A DNA stretch of 47,118 nucleotides from DATJSN01 sp035504095 (GTDB lineage: Bacteria > Planctomycetota > Phycisphaerae > WQYP01). Within the stretch, counting starts at the first letter, position 1. Each line of letters starts with the position of its first letter. This document shows, in pieces, positions 1-9,812 of this stretch. Below the pieces are notes generated by a model. The model did not search any database, had not been told where the DNA came from, and worked only from the letters and a program-made list of their open reading frames with translations. A program made the position numbers and the translations under genes. The stretch lies in the NCBI GenBank assembly GCA_035504095.1, contig DATJSN010000040.1, positions 1 through 47,118 on the forward strand, read 5' to 3'.

Positions 1-3000
1 TGGTGTTGCCGACGTCCCCTTTAAAGTCGGTCTCGCCGGTGGTGTCCACGGTGAGGCTGTCGGTCCCGGCGGCGTTGCCGTCATTAATGGTTGAATCAAA
101 GGTGATGTTGCCGGCGTCGATATCCTTAAGCGTGGTGGTCGTGGTGATTAACACGGCGCCGCCATACGTCTGGCCGCCGGAGTCGGTAGTCACGCTGGCG
201 CCATTGATGTCAGTGGTGCCGCCGGAATAGCCCATGCCGGTATCAACGTCGAGATATTGGAGCGCGGTAGTGTTGCCGACCGAACCTTTAAAGTCGGTCA
301 GGCCGGTGGTGTCCACCGTCAGGCCGTCGGTCCCGGCGGCATTGCCGTCATTAATCGTTGAATCAAAGGTGATGTCGCCGCCATCGGCGTCCGTCAGCGT
401 GGTTGTCGCCGTGATTAACACGGCGCCGCCATACGTCTGGCCACCGGAGTCGGTAGTTATGCCGGCGCCGTTAATGTCGCTGCTGTTGTCCACGTCGAGG
501 TATTTAAGCGCCGTGGTGCCACCGACATCTCCGTCAAAAGACGTCAGGCCGGTGGTATCCACCGTCAGGCCGTCGGTCCCGGCGGCATTGCCGTCATTAA
601 TCATTGAATCAAAGGTGATATTGCCGGCGTCGGTGTCCTTAAGCGTGGTCGTCGCCGTGATTAACACCGCCCCGCCATATGTCTGGCCGCCGGCATCCGT
701 GGTTATGCCGGCGCCGTTAATGTCGCTGCCGCCGTCGACGTCCAGGTATTGCAGCGCCGCAGTGTTGCCCACCGATCCTTTAAAATCGGTCAGGCCGGTG
801 GTGTCCACCGTCAGGCCATCCGTCCCTGCGGCATTGCCGTCATTAATCGTTGAATCAAAGGTGATGTCGCCGGCGTCGGTGTCCTTAAGCGTCGTGGTCG
901 TGGTGATTAATACCGCGCCGCCATACGTCTGGCCGCCGGAGTCGGTAGTTATGCCGGCCCCGTTAATGTCGCTGCTGTTGCCCACGTCGAGGTATTTAAG
1001 CGCCGCGGTGTTGCCCACCGATCCTTTAAAGTCCGTCAGGCCGGTGGTGTCCACCGTCAGACCATCGGTCCCGGCGGCGTTGCCGTCATTAATGGTTGAA
1101 TCAAAGGTGATGTCGCCGCCATCAGTGTCCGTCAGGGTGGTCGTCGCCGTGATTAACACCGCGCCGCCATACGTCTGGCCACCGGAGTCGGTAGTTGCGC
1201 CAGCGCCATTGATGTCAGTGGTGCCGCCGGAATAGCCCATGCCGGTATCGACATCGAGGTATTGCAGCGCCGCAGAATTGCCGACCGATCCTTTAAAGTC
1301 GGTCAGGCCGGTCGTGTCCACCGTCAGGCCGTCCGTCCCCGCGGCATTGCCATCATTAATCGTTGAATCAAAGGTGATGTTGCCGGCGTCGGTGTCCTTA
1401 AGTGTGGTCGTGGTTGTGATTAACACCGCGCCGCCATACGTCTGGCCGCCCACATCCGTGGTTACGCTGGCGCCATTGATGTCGATGTCGCTGCCGAGAT
1501 ACACGCCGGTGTTGTCCACGTCGAGGTATTGCAGCGCCGCAGAATTGCCGACCGATCCTTTAAAGTCGGTCAGGCCGGTGGTATCCACCGTCAGGCCATC
1601 CGTTCCGGCGGCATTGCCGTCATTAATCGTTGCATCAAAGGTGATGTTGCCGCCATCAGTGTCCGTCAGCGTGGTCGTCGCCGTGATTAACACCGCCCCG
1701 CCATATGTCTGGCCACCGGAGTCCGTGGTTATGCCGGCCCCGTTAATGTCGCTGCTGTTGTCCACGTCGAGGTATTCGAGTGCCGTGGTGCCGCCCACCG
1801 ATCCTTTAAAATCGGTCAGGCCGGTGGTATCCACCGTCAGGCCATCCGTCCCTGCGGCATTGCCGTCATTAATCGTTGAATCAAAGGTGATGTCGCCGCC
1901 ATCGGTGTCCGTCAGCGTGGTCGTCGCCGTGATTAACACCGCGCTGCCATACGTCTGGCCGCCGGAGTCCGTGGTTACGCCGGCTCCGTTAATGTCGCTG
2001 CTGCTGTCGACTTCGAGATATTGCAGCGCCGTAGTGTTGCCGACATCTCCGTCAAAAGACGTCACGCCGGTGGTATCCACCGTCAGGCCGTCCGTTCCGG
2101 CGGCATTGCCGTCATTAATCGTTGAATCAAAGGTAATATCGCCGCCATTGGTGTCCGTCAGTGTGGTCGTCGCCGTGATTAACACCGCGCCGCCATACGT
2201 CTGGCCGCCGGCATCGGTAGTCACGCCGGCGCCATTGATGTCAGTGGTGCCGCCGGAATAGCCCGTGCCGGTATCGACATCGAGGTATTCGAGCGCCGCA
2301 GTGTTGCCCACCGAACCTTTAAAGTCGGTCAGACCGGTGGTGTCCACCGTCAGGCCGTCGGTCCCGGCGGCGTTGCCGTCATTAATCGTTGAATCAAAGG
2401 TGATATTGCCGGCATCCGTGTCCGCCAGCGTGGTGGGCGCCGTGATTAACACCGCACCGCCATACGTCTGGCCGCCGGAGTCCGTGGTTACGCCGGCGCC
2501 GTTAATATCGCTGCTGTTGTCGACGTCGAGATCTTGCAGCGCCGTAGTGCCGCCGACAGCACCGTCAAAAGACGTCAGGCCGGTGGTATCCACCGTCAGG
2601 CCATCGGTCCCGGCGGCATTGCCGTCATTAATGGTTGAATCAAAGGTGATATTGCCGGCATCCGTGTCCGCCAGCGTGGTGGTCGCCGTGATTAACACCG
2701 CGCCGCCATAAATCTGGCCGCCCTCATCCGTGGTTATGCCGGCCCCGTTAATGTCGCTGTCGCCGTCTACGTCGAGATATTGCAGCGCCGTAGTGCCGCC
2801 GACATCTCCGTCAAAAGACGTCAGGCCGGTGGTGTTCACCGTCAGGCCATCAGTCCCGGCGGTGTTGCCGTCGTTGATCGTCGAATCAAAGGTGATGTTG
2901 CCAGCGTCGGTGTCCGTCAGCGTGGTCGTCGCCGTGATTAACACCGCGCCGCCATACGTCTGGCCGCCGGAGTCCGTGGTTATGCTGGCGCCGTTAATAT

Positions 3001-3470
3001 CGCTGCCGCCGTCGACATCGAGATATTGCAGCGCAACAGTGTTGCCGACATCTCCGTCAAAAGACGTCAGGCCGGTGGTGTCCACCGTCAGGCCATCTGT
3101 CCCGGCGGCATTGCCGTCATTAATCGTTGAATCAAAGGTGATAGCGCCGCCATCGGTGTCCGCCAGCGTGGTCGTCGCCGTGATTAACACCGCGCCGCCA
3201 TAAATCTGGCCGCCCACATCCGTGGTCACGCCGGCGCCATTGATGTCGATGTCGCTGCCGAGATATACGCCGGTGTTGTCCACGTCAAGATATTGCAGCG
3301 CCGCAGAATTGCCGACTGATCCTTTAAAGTCGGTCAGGCCGGTGGTGTCCACCGTCAGGCCGTCTGTCCCTGCGGCATTGCCGTCGTCGATGGTCGATGT
3401 AAAGATAATATCCGCGCCATCGGTATCCAACAGCGAGATGGTCCCACCGATCAGCACCGGTCCGGTATAA
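1..3470 (-). repeat. 14 tandem 246/267-bp repeats inside the adhesin gene
   Basis: A conserved block coding for ITFDSTINDGNAAGTD recurs at plus-strand anchor positions 91, 358, 604, 850, 1096, 1363, 1630, 1876, 2122, 2389, 2635, 2881, 3127 and 3394. The spacings are only 246 bp (82 codons) or 267 bp (89 codons), so the frame is always kept. The long units carry a 21-bp, 7-codon insertion of two kinds, one reading GYSGGT and the other VYLGSD. Units are very similar at the DNA level. The array continues past base 1. Each unit also holds a TVDTTGLTDFKG segment, a LQYLDVD segment and a GGQTYGGAVLITATTTL strand, consistent with a beta-solenoid or repeated beta-domain stalk. Confidence 0.95.
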
Positions 3471-6439
3471 GTTTGTCCACCGCCGGAAGTATTCACGTCG
3501 CCGTTGAGCCTGATTTGGCCGACGGTGGTACTCAAGTCAACGTAACCGGCGGCCGAAGAGGCACCGATGGCGGAAATCGCGCCGATTTGCACGTTCCCCG
3601 CAGCGGAAACATTAACAAATCCCGCATTCCCATTCCCCTCATAACCATATCCGCCGTTGGTGTTGATGGCGCCGGAGACCGTAACCGTCCCAGCGGCACC
3701 AGTGGAGTTCAGCTTAACGTTGCCGCCGCCGCCGCCATAAGCGCCGCTGCCAAGATAACCTGCGCTGCCGCCAACTGCCGATATGTTGCCGGTTGATATG
3801 TCGCCAGCGGTTGTTATATGAATGTAATTTGCAGATCCGGCGGTGCCGTAATACGCATCGCCGCCCGATGCTGTTAAATCTCCGGTCGATACCGCGCCGC
3901 CGGCCGCGATTTTGATGTATCCAGCAGAACCACCTCCCTCATAACCATAACCGCCGCTGGTGTTGATGGTGCCTGTATTAATCGTCCCGGTCGCACCGGT
4001 GGAGCTCAATGTTACATTGCCGCCGCCGCCGCTATAAGCGCCGCCGCCATAAGCACCGCCGCTGCCACCAACTGCCGAGATGTCGCCGGTTGATATGTCG
4101 CCAGCGGTTGTAATCTGAATGAAACTTGCAGATCCGGCATTGCCGTAATACGAGCCACCGCCCGATGCTGTTAAATCTCCGGTCGATACCGTGCCACCGG
4201 CAGTGCTTTTGATATAACCCGCACTTCCGCCTCCCTCATAACCATATCCGCCGCTGGTGTTGATGGCGCCGGTGACGGTAACGGTACCGGCCACACCAGT
4301 GGAGTTCAGCGTAACGTTGTCGCCGCCGCCGCCATAAGCACCGCTGCCGAGATAACCTGCGCTGCCGCCGACCGCCGATATATCGCCGGTTGATATATCG
4401 CCAGCGGTTGTAATCTGAATGTAATTTGCAGATCCGGCATTGCCGTAATACGAGCCGCCGCCCGATGCTGTGAAATCTCCGGTCGATACCGTGCCGCTGG
4501 CAGTGATTTTGATGTAACCCGCAGACCCGCCTCCCTCATAACCATAACCGCCGCTGGTATTGATGGCGCCGGTGTTGATCGTACCGGCAGCGCCGCTGCT
4601 GGTCAGCGTTATATTTCCGCCCCCGCCGCCGTTACCAGCATTTGACGCGCCCCCAATCGCTGAAATATTGCCGACCGTAATGTTCCCCAAAGCCGTCAGA
4701 CCCACATTTCCCGCTGCATAGCCGCCTGTTGGACCATTGGTCGTGATGCCGTAATAACCACCGCCCCCATTGCTCGCGAACATGATATCCCCGCCGGTGG
4801 AATCAATCATGCAATTTCCGCCATTGGTAGTGATGTCATCATTAACTGTAATGTTGCTTCCGGCCATCAGGCTTACATTCAGTCCACCTGTTCCTGTCGG
4901 GGCTATCGTCACGCCGCTTTCGATAATAATTTCTCCCGCCGCATCAAGCGTCAGGGTCACCGTACTGCTCAGACTTGGATCGATATCCACTCCCGTTAAC
5001 ATCGTAATATTCCCGCTCTCGCCTCCCGAATTGCCGGTGGTAATCATTATGCTGGTCCCGCCGGTTAGATCGGTGTTGATTTGCCCGTCGGTGATTGTTG
5101 CGCCGCTGACGTTGGCATTGTAAGTTCCCGAACCCCCTCCTCCGCTAAAACCGCTGTAACTCGCCGCTCCCGAAGTGATCGTCACGTTAAACGGATCCAG
5201 TAACCATACCCCCGCCGCCCCACCCCCGGCTCCATCCGCCGTCACTGTAGCGCCGGGACTGACGTACAGCAGTTCGCCCGACGAATCGATTAGCCCGCCG
5301 TTCCCCTTAACCGTGGCGCTGGCGTTGAGCACTGCCGAGGCGCCGATGTAATCAAATTCACTTGCATCGGTATATCCGGTTGATGAAGCCGGGTCCGCCG
5401 TTACGCCGATGAGTATGCTGCCTCCGCCCATCGTCCCGCTCGCATCGATTGTTACCGGCGCATCCACAAAGGCGCCGCTGGCGTTTTTATTCACGCCAAC
5501 GCCGATATTCCCGCCGTTGATACTAACGGTTCCACCCGTGTTGCCGGGTCCTTGGTTGGCCGCGTTAAGTTTGCCGGAAACAAGTACTGTGGAAGCATCT
5601 CCATTTGCCGCAATGTTAATGTTGCTTGCCTGGACGGTTCCCGAAGTGTTGATGGCCAGCGAATACAGGTCACCGGCGCGAATGGTCACGTCGCCGCCTT
5701 GAGCGTTAATCGTACCGCTGTTATTTACTCCGGTCGTTTCCGACTTGCCGCCGGCAACTTGTACGACGATTGGGGACCCAAGCTTACTGACATAAACGTT
5801 GTTGCCGGCAGCCATCACCACCATGCCCTCGGGCGTAGCAATAGTGCCGCTATTGACGATATTCTGTCCTACAAAACTCACTGCACCGGCGTGAATCGTG
5901 CCGGCATTGATTACGGCTCCGGTTGCATTGGTGAAATTGTTGGTTCCGGAGAGAAAGTCGGCGTCAGACATGTGCGCTGCCGCGGCGTAAATCTGGCCTA
6001 CATTGACCACCGCGTCCCCACCGAATGTGACGCCCGCGGGATTCACAAAATAAACTATTCCATTGGCATTCAGATTGCCGTCAATCAGCGTAGGTGTTGG
6101 GCCGATGATTTTATTTAGAACAGTAGCGGAAGCCGATGGCTGAACGAAATCCACCGTATTTCCTTTGGGAATGTTGAATTGTTGATAATCGATGATTGAA
6201 TGATTTGCGGCGGTGATGGTCATCAGGTCACCAACCTGATCGAAACTTGCCTCGCCGGCAGCAACATGATCAACTACGATTGGTCCATTGGCATGGGCGT
6301 GGTCCAGGTTTGCCGAAAATGCCGCCACGGCGGCTGCAGCTGACAGTAAGATTGCTCTTTTGCGCAGCAGTCCAAACTTCGGAAGGAAGCTGGCTCGCGA
6401 TCTGTGTTTCGCGATCTTCGTTGTCTTAAGCGGCAACAT
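1..6439 (-). CDS. Giant TpsA-type filamentous-haemagglutinin-like adhesin, 3' end beyond window
   Basis: The minus strand stays open in one frame from the ATG at 6439 to base 1 in every segment I translated, giving at least 2146 residues without a stop. An SD-like GAAGG precedes the ATG. The N-terminus has a basic stretch and a hydrophobic segment ending near HAHA (extended Sec signal). Next comes a haemagglutination/TPS domain with IDYQQFNIPKGNTVDFVQ and NPAGVTFGGDAVVNVG, the secretion domain recognised by TpsB. Beta-helix segments of the N-x-G-x-I type follow, then a WLLDPFNVTI motif typical of the family. A Gly/Tyr-rich block of three ~100-residue repeats and then fourteen 82/89-residue repeats make up the rest. 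It lies 27 bp downstream of the tpsB gene, so the two are probably one operon. Role inferred: a large cell-surface or secreted adhesin. The C-terminus and any anchoring signal are not visible. Confidence 0.9.
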   Translation of the reverse strand, partial: MLPLKTTKIAKHRSRASFLPKFGLLRKRAILLSAAAAVAAFSANLDHAHANGPIVVDHVAAGEASFDQVGDLMTITAANHSIIDYQQFNIPKGNTVDFVQPSASATVLNKIIGPTPTLIDGNLNANGIVYFVNPAGVTFGGDAVVNVGQIYAAAAHMSDADFLSGTNNFTNATGAVINAGTIHAGAVSFVGQNIVNSGTIATPEGMVVMAAGNNVYVSKLGSPIVVQVAGGKSETTGVNNSGTINAQGGDVTIRAGDLYSLAINTSGTVQASNINIAANGDASTVLVSGKLNAANQGPGNTGGTVSINGGNIGVGVNKNASGAFVDAPVTIDASGTMGGGSILIGVTADPASSTGYTDASEFDYIGASAVLNASATVKGNGGLIDSSGELLYVSPGATVTADGAGGGAAGVWLLDPFNVTITSGAASYSGFSGGGGSGTYNANVSGATITDGQINTDLTGGTSIMITTGNSGGESGNITMLTGVDIDPSLSSTVTLTLDAAGEIIIESGVTIAPTGTGGLNVSLMAGSNITVNDDITTNGGNCMIDSTGGDIMFASNGGGGYYGITTNGPTGGYAAGNVGLTALGNITVGNISAIGGASNAGNGGGGGNITLTSSGAAGTINTGAINTSGGYGYEGGGSAGYIKITASGTVSTGDFTASGGGSYYGNAGSANYIQITTAGDISTGDISAVGGSAGYLGSGAYGGGGDNVTLNSTGVAGTVTVTGAINTSGGYGYEGGGSAGYIKSTAGGTVSTGDLTASGGGSYYGNAGSASFIQITTAGDISTGDISAVGGSGGAYGGGAYSGGGGNVTLSSTGATGTINTGTINTSGGYGYEGGGSAGYIKIAAGGAVSTGDLTASGGDAYYGTAGSANYIHITTAGDISTGNISAVGGSAGYLGSGAYGGGGGNVKLNSTGAAGTVTVSGAINTNGGYGYEGNGNAGFVNVSAAGNVQIGAISAIGASSAAGYVDLSTTVGQIRLNGDVNTSGGGQTYTGPVLIGGTISLLDTDGADIIFTSTIDDGNAAGTDGLTVDTTGLTDFKGSVGNSAALQYLDVDNTGVYLGSDIDINGAGVTTDVGGQIYGGAVLITATTTLADTDGGAITFDSTINDGNAAGTDGLTVDTTGLTSFDGDVGNTVALQYLDVDGGSDINGASITTDSGGQTYGGAVLITATTTLTDTDAGNITFDSTINDGNTAGTDGLTVNTTGLTSFDGDVGGTTALQYLDVDGDSDINGAGITTDEGGQIYGGAVLITATTTLADTDAGNITFDSTINDGNAAGTDGLTVDTTGLTSFDGAVGGTTALQDLDVDNSSDINGAGVTTDSGGQTYGGAVLITAPTTLADTDAGNITFDSTINDGNAAGTDGLTVDTTGLTDFKGSVGNTAALEYLDVDTGTGYSGGTTDINGAGVTTDAGGQTYGGAVLITATTTLTDTNGGDITFDSTINDGNAAGTDGLTVDTTGVTSFDGDVGNTTALQYLEVDSSSDINGAGVTTDSGGQTYGSAVLITATTTLTDTDGGDITFDSTINDGNAAGTDGLTVDTTGLTDFKGSVGGTTALEYLDVDNSSDINGAGITTDSGGQTYGGAVLITATTTLTDTDGGNITFDATINDGNAAGTDGLTVDTTGLTDFKGSVGNSAALQYLDVDNTGVYLGSDIDINGASVTTDVGGQTYGGAVLITTTTTLKDTDAGNITFDSTINDGNAAGTDGLTVDTTGLTDFKGSVGNSAALQYLDVDTGMGYSGGTTDINGAGATTDSGGQTYGGAVLITATTTLTDTDGGDITFDSTINDGNAAGTDGLTVDTTGLTDFKGSVGNTAALKYLDVGNSSDINGAGITTDSGGQTYGGAVLITTTTTLKDTDAGDITFDSTINDGNAAGTDGLTVDTTGLTDFKGSVGNTAALQYLDVDGGSDINGAGITTDAGGQTYGGAVLITATTTLKDTDAGNITFDSMINDGNAAGTDGLTVDTTGLTSFDGDVGGTTALKYLDVDNSSDINGAGITTDSGGQTYGGAVLITATTTLTDADGGDITFDSTINDGNAAGTDGLTVDTTGLTDFKGSVGNTTALQYLDVDTGMGYSGGTTDINGASVTTDSGGQTYGGAVLITTTTTLKDIDAGNITFDSTINDGNAAGTDSLTVDTTGETDFKGDVGNT
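3651..4557 (-). repeat. Three ~100-residue Gly/Tyr-rich tandem repeats in the adhesin gene
   Basis: The segment coding for INTSGGYGYEGGGSAGYIK recurs with anchors at 3651, 3951, 4248 and 4548, giving spacings of 300, 297 and 300 bp (100, 99 and 100 codons). A partial fourth unit continues to about 4680. Each unit also contains VSTGDLTASGG, ITTAGDISTG and SGAYGGGG segments. The repeat class differs entirely from the 82/89-residue array that follows it towards the C-terminus. It probably forms an extended flexible or solenoid segment between the secretion domain and the distal array. Confidence 0.9.
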
Positions 6440-6466
6440 AATGCCCTTCTCCGGAAATACCGTCCG

Positions 6467-8503
6467 TTAGTAGCTAATTGAAAACAAAAAATTAAACTGG
6501 CTCGATCCAGCGGATACGCCTCCCTGGCCAGTTGCTTCCGGACTCACGGGTGTCAAGGCAATGCCCCAGTCCACCAGGGCCGAAACGTTTTTCCATAGCG
6601 TGACCTGCGCCCCCACACCTGTGCTGATTAACGTCGCCCCCGCTTCATATGACTGTGGATGGCTTTGTCCCACTTCTCCTGCATCCACAAATGTGCTCAA
6701 TACCAGATCCCAATCCGGCTGGCCGTATGGTGTTGGTGGCGCGGTATAAAACGGTTGGCCCAGAAAAGTTGTTGGGTTTGGATTGACCGGAAACAGCCGT
6801 GGAATGTGCAGGTTGTATTGAATTGTGCCCCAAATGGCGCTATCACCTGCGACAATCGTCTGTGGATAACCGCGGACCGTAAATAGTCCGCCTATGACCG
6901 CCTCTTGCTGCGGAACCAGACGCTGGTCGAAAGCCTCCTGGCCGTTGATGCGGAACACAATTTCATTGGCCATTGTGCTGGTTCCGCTTGCGAAACTCTG
7001 CGGGAATAGCAAAGGTTCCAGATAGAAGGAAACTTCGTAATTACCTTGCAGAATTGCCCACGTCGGATCAGTGTTCAACCTCCCCAGGTTATTGAGTTGC
7101 GTTGAGCTTGAGGAAGTATATTGACCGAGCACCGTCAAATTTCCGTTTTGTTGAGATGTGTTGCCAACACGAGTCATCCTCAGCGTAAGATAAGGGTAAA
7201 GAAAGTCAGCTTCGCCGGTCTGTTGGAAAGCTACGTCATCGACATAAGAATACTCGTATTCTGCGCCCAGTACGCCGTAAAAAAATAGTTTATTAAACTG
7301 AGCAAGGGTCAGAATGACTTCAGCACCTCCTGAAGCGAGTTCGCCGTTTAAATTTGAATTGCCCAAACCGATATTGGACGCAGTGTATTGTTCATAGCCG
7401 CCATACATACGGCCTTGCAGTTGATTGATGCCAATAATTGGAAATTGGTATGAGGCACTAATATCATTCATTTTGGAAAATCCGGCAGTGGCATAACTAA
7501 GGTTAAGAATATCGTCGTGGCCGGTCAGTTCAGTATCGTTAAACCCGAACTGTTCCATCCATGGATTCGTTTGTTTTGTGCCGGTGTTGGACAACTGCGC
7601 GTAAGCCACCCATGGTTTTGATTGATTAACGAGGTAATCCAATGTCACTGAATCGACCTGATTGCCGGGCGAGATCGCGATGCTAACCCGCCGACTCGTC
7701 TGCTGATTCAGGAGCGATATGTAATCATCAAGAGCGTCTTCTTGAAGGAGATCTTTCGTTTGCATTTGGTTGGTACTGCTCGCCGGTTGGATTGGCGAAT
7801 GTTGCCGGATGAAGGCGGCCTGTGGATTGTTAATCACCTGCGTTCCTGACATCCCCGGTCCAGACGAAATCGTTCGAACGTCGGTCACAATTGCGGTGTG
7901 AATCACCAGATGTAAGAGCGTATCACCAGCAGGGCGCAAATCGCGTGGCCCACTAAAGTCTTTTGTTGAGACTTGAACATACAATCCGATGATGTGCCTT
8001 TGATGTATTGCCGCGACAATCTGAAGTTCGATGCTTTGCAACGCGCTGGAATAAAAACGATGCGGTATGTTTTGCGCGTTGAACTGCGCCAGCGTCATGG
8101 TACTCGATGGATATATGATTCCACGACTTTGAGCAGATGTTTTGACCGCGACATATCCGTCACGGCTCAACGCCAATTGGATCGGCAGGTCCATCAGTGT
8201 GGTTAGTGCTGGAAGAGCCTCGCGATCGTGCGCGTAACTTAACACGAATTGGCTGATGCTGTAGGCACGGCCGTCGTCCGGCTCCTGGGCGGGTGGAAGA
8301 ACATTGGAGGATGGAACATGCGATGGTGGTGTGCTTTGGGCAGTGGTGGAACCAATTGCCATTGCGGGTCCGCTGAAGGCGTTAAGAATGCCCGCCAGGG
8401 CTGCTGTCAGGAGAAACCCGGCGCCCCATCGTTTATATTTTTTGTAAATTGGGCTAGTCAAGACGCTTCGTCGCGGCCATTTTAACAAACGCTGTGCGTC
8501 CAT
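6467..8503 (-). CDS. TpsB-type outer-membrane transporter (ShlB/FhaC/HecB family)
   Basis: A 678-residue Omp85-superfamily pore that would export the adjacent TpsA protein across the outer membrane. The N-terminus has a long basic leader and a hydrophobic stretch ending GPAMA, giving a signal peptide. Residues about 70-260 are in the POTRA position. The barrel region begins with a segment of the AYAQLSNTGTKQTNP type, matching the conserved strand that opens ShlB domains. The C-terminal half contains FTVRGY, the lid-lock motif of TpsB proteins, followed by AGDSAIWGTIQYNL and FVDAGEVG. The protein ends in an aromatic-rich strand (FLFSISY) typical of barrel proteins. The ATG at 8503 has AAAGG upstream. 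Gene order tpsB-tpsA with a 27-bp gap supports co-transcription. Family assignment is confident; the partner is inferred from adjacency. Confidence 0.9.
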   Translation of the reverse strand: MDAQRLLKWPRRSVLTSPIYKKYKRWGAGFLLTAALAGILNAFSGPAMAIGSTTAQSTPPSHVPSSNVLPPAQEPDDGRAYSISQFVLSYAHDREALPALTTLMDLPIQLALSRDGYVAVKTSAQSRGIIYPSSTMTLAQFNAQNIPHRFYSSALQSIELQIVAAIHQRHIIGLYVQVSTKDFSGPRDLRPAGDTLLHLVIHTAIVTDVRTISSGPGMSGTQVINNPQAAFIRQHSPIQPASSTNQMQTKDLLQEDALDDYISLLNQQTSRRVSIAISPGNQVDSVTLDYLVNQSKPWVAYAQLSNTGTKQTNPWMEQFGFNDTELTGHDDILNLSYATAGFSKMNDISASYQFPIIGINQLQGRMYGGYEQYTASNIGLGNSNLNGELASGGAEVILTLAQFNKLFFYGVLGAEYEYSYVDDVAFQQTGEADFLYPYLTLRMTRVGNTSQQNGNLTVLGQYTSSSSTQLNNLGRLNTDPTWAILQGNYEVSFYLEPLLFPQSFASGTSTMANEIVFRINGQEAFDQRLVPQQEAVIGGLFTVRGYPQTIVAGDSAIWGTIQYNLHIPRLFPVNPNPTTFLGQPFYTAPPTPYGQPDWDLVLSTFVDAGEVGQSHPQSYEAGATLISTGVGAQVTLWKNVSALVDWGIALTPVSPEATGQGGVSAGSSQFNFLFSISY

Positions 8504-8780
8504 GAGGCTACCTTTGTTTCTCCGACCCTTCTACCACGCTCTAATCGCACCACACAAATACTCCGGCATACTCGCGAAATCGCTAACATTGATTTGTCAA
8601 ACTTTTTTGGAGCGGCGCGCACTAGGCCAGAAGTACTCTTAAGACATTCCCTGTCACTTATCTATTAATAGAGGCGATGTTACATTTGGTCTGATTGATA
8701 TGTCAAGTATTAATAGCATATTTGTCGTAGTTTGTGAAAATTTCAGTGCTCGTTCGACATAACCGCGTGGGCTTGTATAT

Positions 8781-9731
8781 CTAGCTAAGGAACGAAGGAG
8801 CCGGCTTATCACCGGCTGAACGACATACAGTGAGATAATCACGCACTTGCTGTAGAAATTGCGGATTGAGTTCAAACGGAATGTCGCTTACCAGGGGCAT
8901 TCTCGCCAATCCGGCACGCAAACAGAACAAGGCCGCTGGTTTCGGTTCGCCAATAATCAAGTCAACAAAATCATTTCGATTATCCGTTTTGTCCTTCGGC
9001 GACCAATATTCTATCGCGGAAACCGGATAGGTTGCGCCAAGCATTGAATGAATTAAGGAACACCACATACGGGCGGAAAACCACTTTTGCTGATCGTTCA
9101 ACGGCAGTCGTAATGATTCAGTGGGGGCATCAGCCGGGTCGTGCGATATTGCGTCAATCGCCCTTTGAGTCGCGTAGAAAATGCGTGAAGCAGCAACGGG
9201 TTCCTCATTGGCAAATAGCATTGCTACCTGATCGCCGGTCATGGAGTGGTTCACTTTTGTGTTGACCGGTGTCAGTTGTTTGGCAGCAATAGTTTGAATC
9301 TTTTGTTGTGTTGCGCTTACTTTTGTCCGCACTTCATCAGCGGAATCGGTGTTTTGCAGCGAATCACGCAATTCCAGAAGCAACGGGCAGATTTGCCGCT
9401 CTACTTCGGCTGGACTGAAACCACGTGACTGCAGGGCCACCACCAGCGGATAAAGACTCCTGCCCTTGCCGTCCGTGGAAGCGGAAAGTGTTGCCCAAAA
9501 ATAATGGCTATCACGACTGTATACTAAGAGATGATTGAATTCCGGGAGCCGTTGATCGACGGACAGTTGTGCCCAGGTACCTGAATCAATATTTCTTCCA
9601 ATTCCCTCCACGTATATGATGCGTTTGAATTCCTGCATGTCACGGCTTTGTTCCCCAATATCGTCCATGTGATCATCCCAGGCGGGATGCTTGCCGAACA
9701 CGCTTAAGGCCAGCAAGGGCTCTGTGGACAT
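8781..9731 (-). CDS. tagF: TagF/ImpM-like type VI secretion-associated protein
   Basis: The protein carries the N-terminal FGKHPAWDDHMDD signature of TagF-like (ImpM) proteins, followed by a mixed alpha/beta domain of about 300 residues. In studied T6SS, TagF is a post-translational repressor of assembly. It is the last gene of the tssL-tssM-tagF run. The start is uncertain. The ATG at 9731 puts the FGK motif at residue 12, as in relatives, but has no clear SD. An in-frame TTG at 9776 follows AAGGTG at good spacing, and the frame stays open to a TTG at 9800, 12 bp after the tssM stop. Regulation by phosphorylation is known elsewhere, but no kinase or phosphatase gene is visible here. Confidence 0.75.
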   Translation of the reverse strand: MSTEPLLALSVFGKHPAWDDHMDDIGEQSRDMQEFKRIIYVEGIGRNIDSGTWAQLSVDQRLPEFNHLLVYSRDSHYFWATLSASTDGKGRSLYPLVVALQSRGFSPAEVERQICPLLLELRDSLQNTDSADEVRTKVSATQQKIQTIAAKQLTPVNTKVNHSMTGDQVAMLFANEEPVAASRIFYATQRAIDAISHDPADAPTESLRLPLNDQQKWFSARMWCSLIHSMLGATYPVSAIEYWSPKDKTDNRNDFVDLIIGEPKPAALFCLRAGLARMPLVSDIPFELNPQFLQQVRDYLTVCRSAGDKPAPSFLS

Positions 9732-9812
9732 AGCGGAGAAAATTCGAGATTTAAACTTCTGGAGGAAATCGCCCAATTGATCACCTTTTTCGACTAACAA
9801 CTCGGTGGAATT

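Noticed and set aside
3..3470. Long open frames on the plus strand with repeated PYVWPP and TVRPSVPAALPSL segments
   Set aside because: They are the exact complement of the minus-strand adhesin repeats. The minus strand gives a haemagglutinin-like protein with signal and secretion domain; the plus strand does not.
1..3470. CRISPR-like appearance of regular repeats
   Set aside because: Repeat units are 246-267 bp, coding and contiguous, with no short spacers.
8595..8606. TTGACA-like sequence on the minus strand upstream of tpsB
   Set aside because: No -10 hexamer at 16-19 bp, so I do not call a promoter.
8654..8875. Small open frame on the minus strand overlapping the tagF end
   Set aside because: Overlaps the C-terminal part of tagF in another frame, with no domain or SD.
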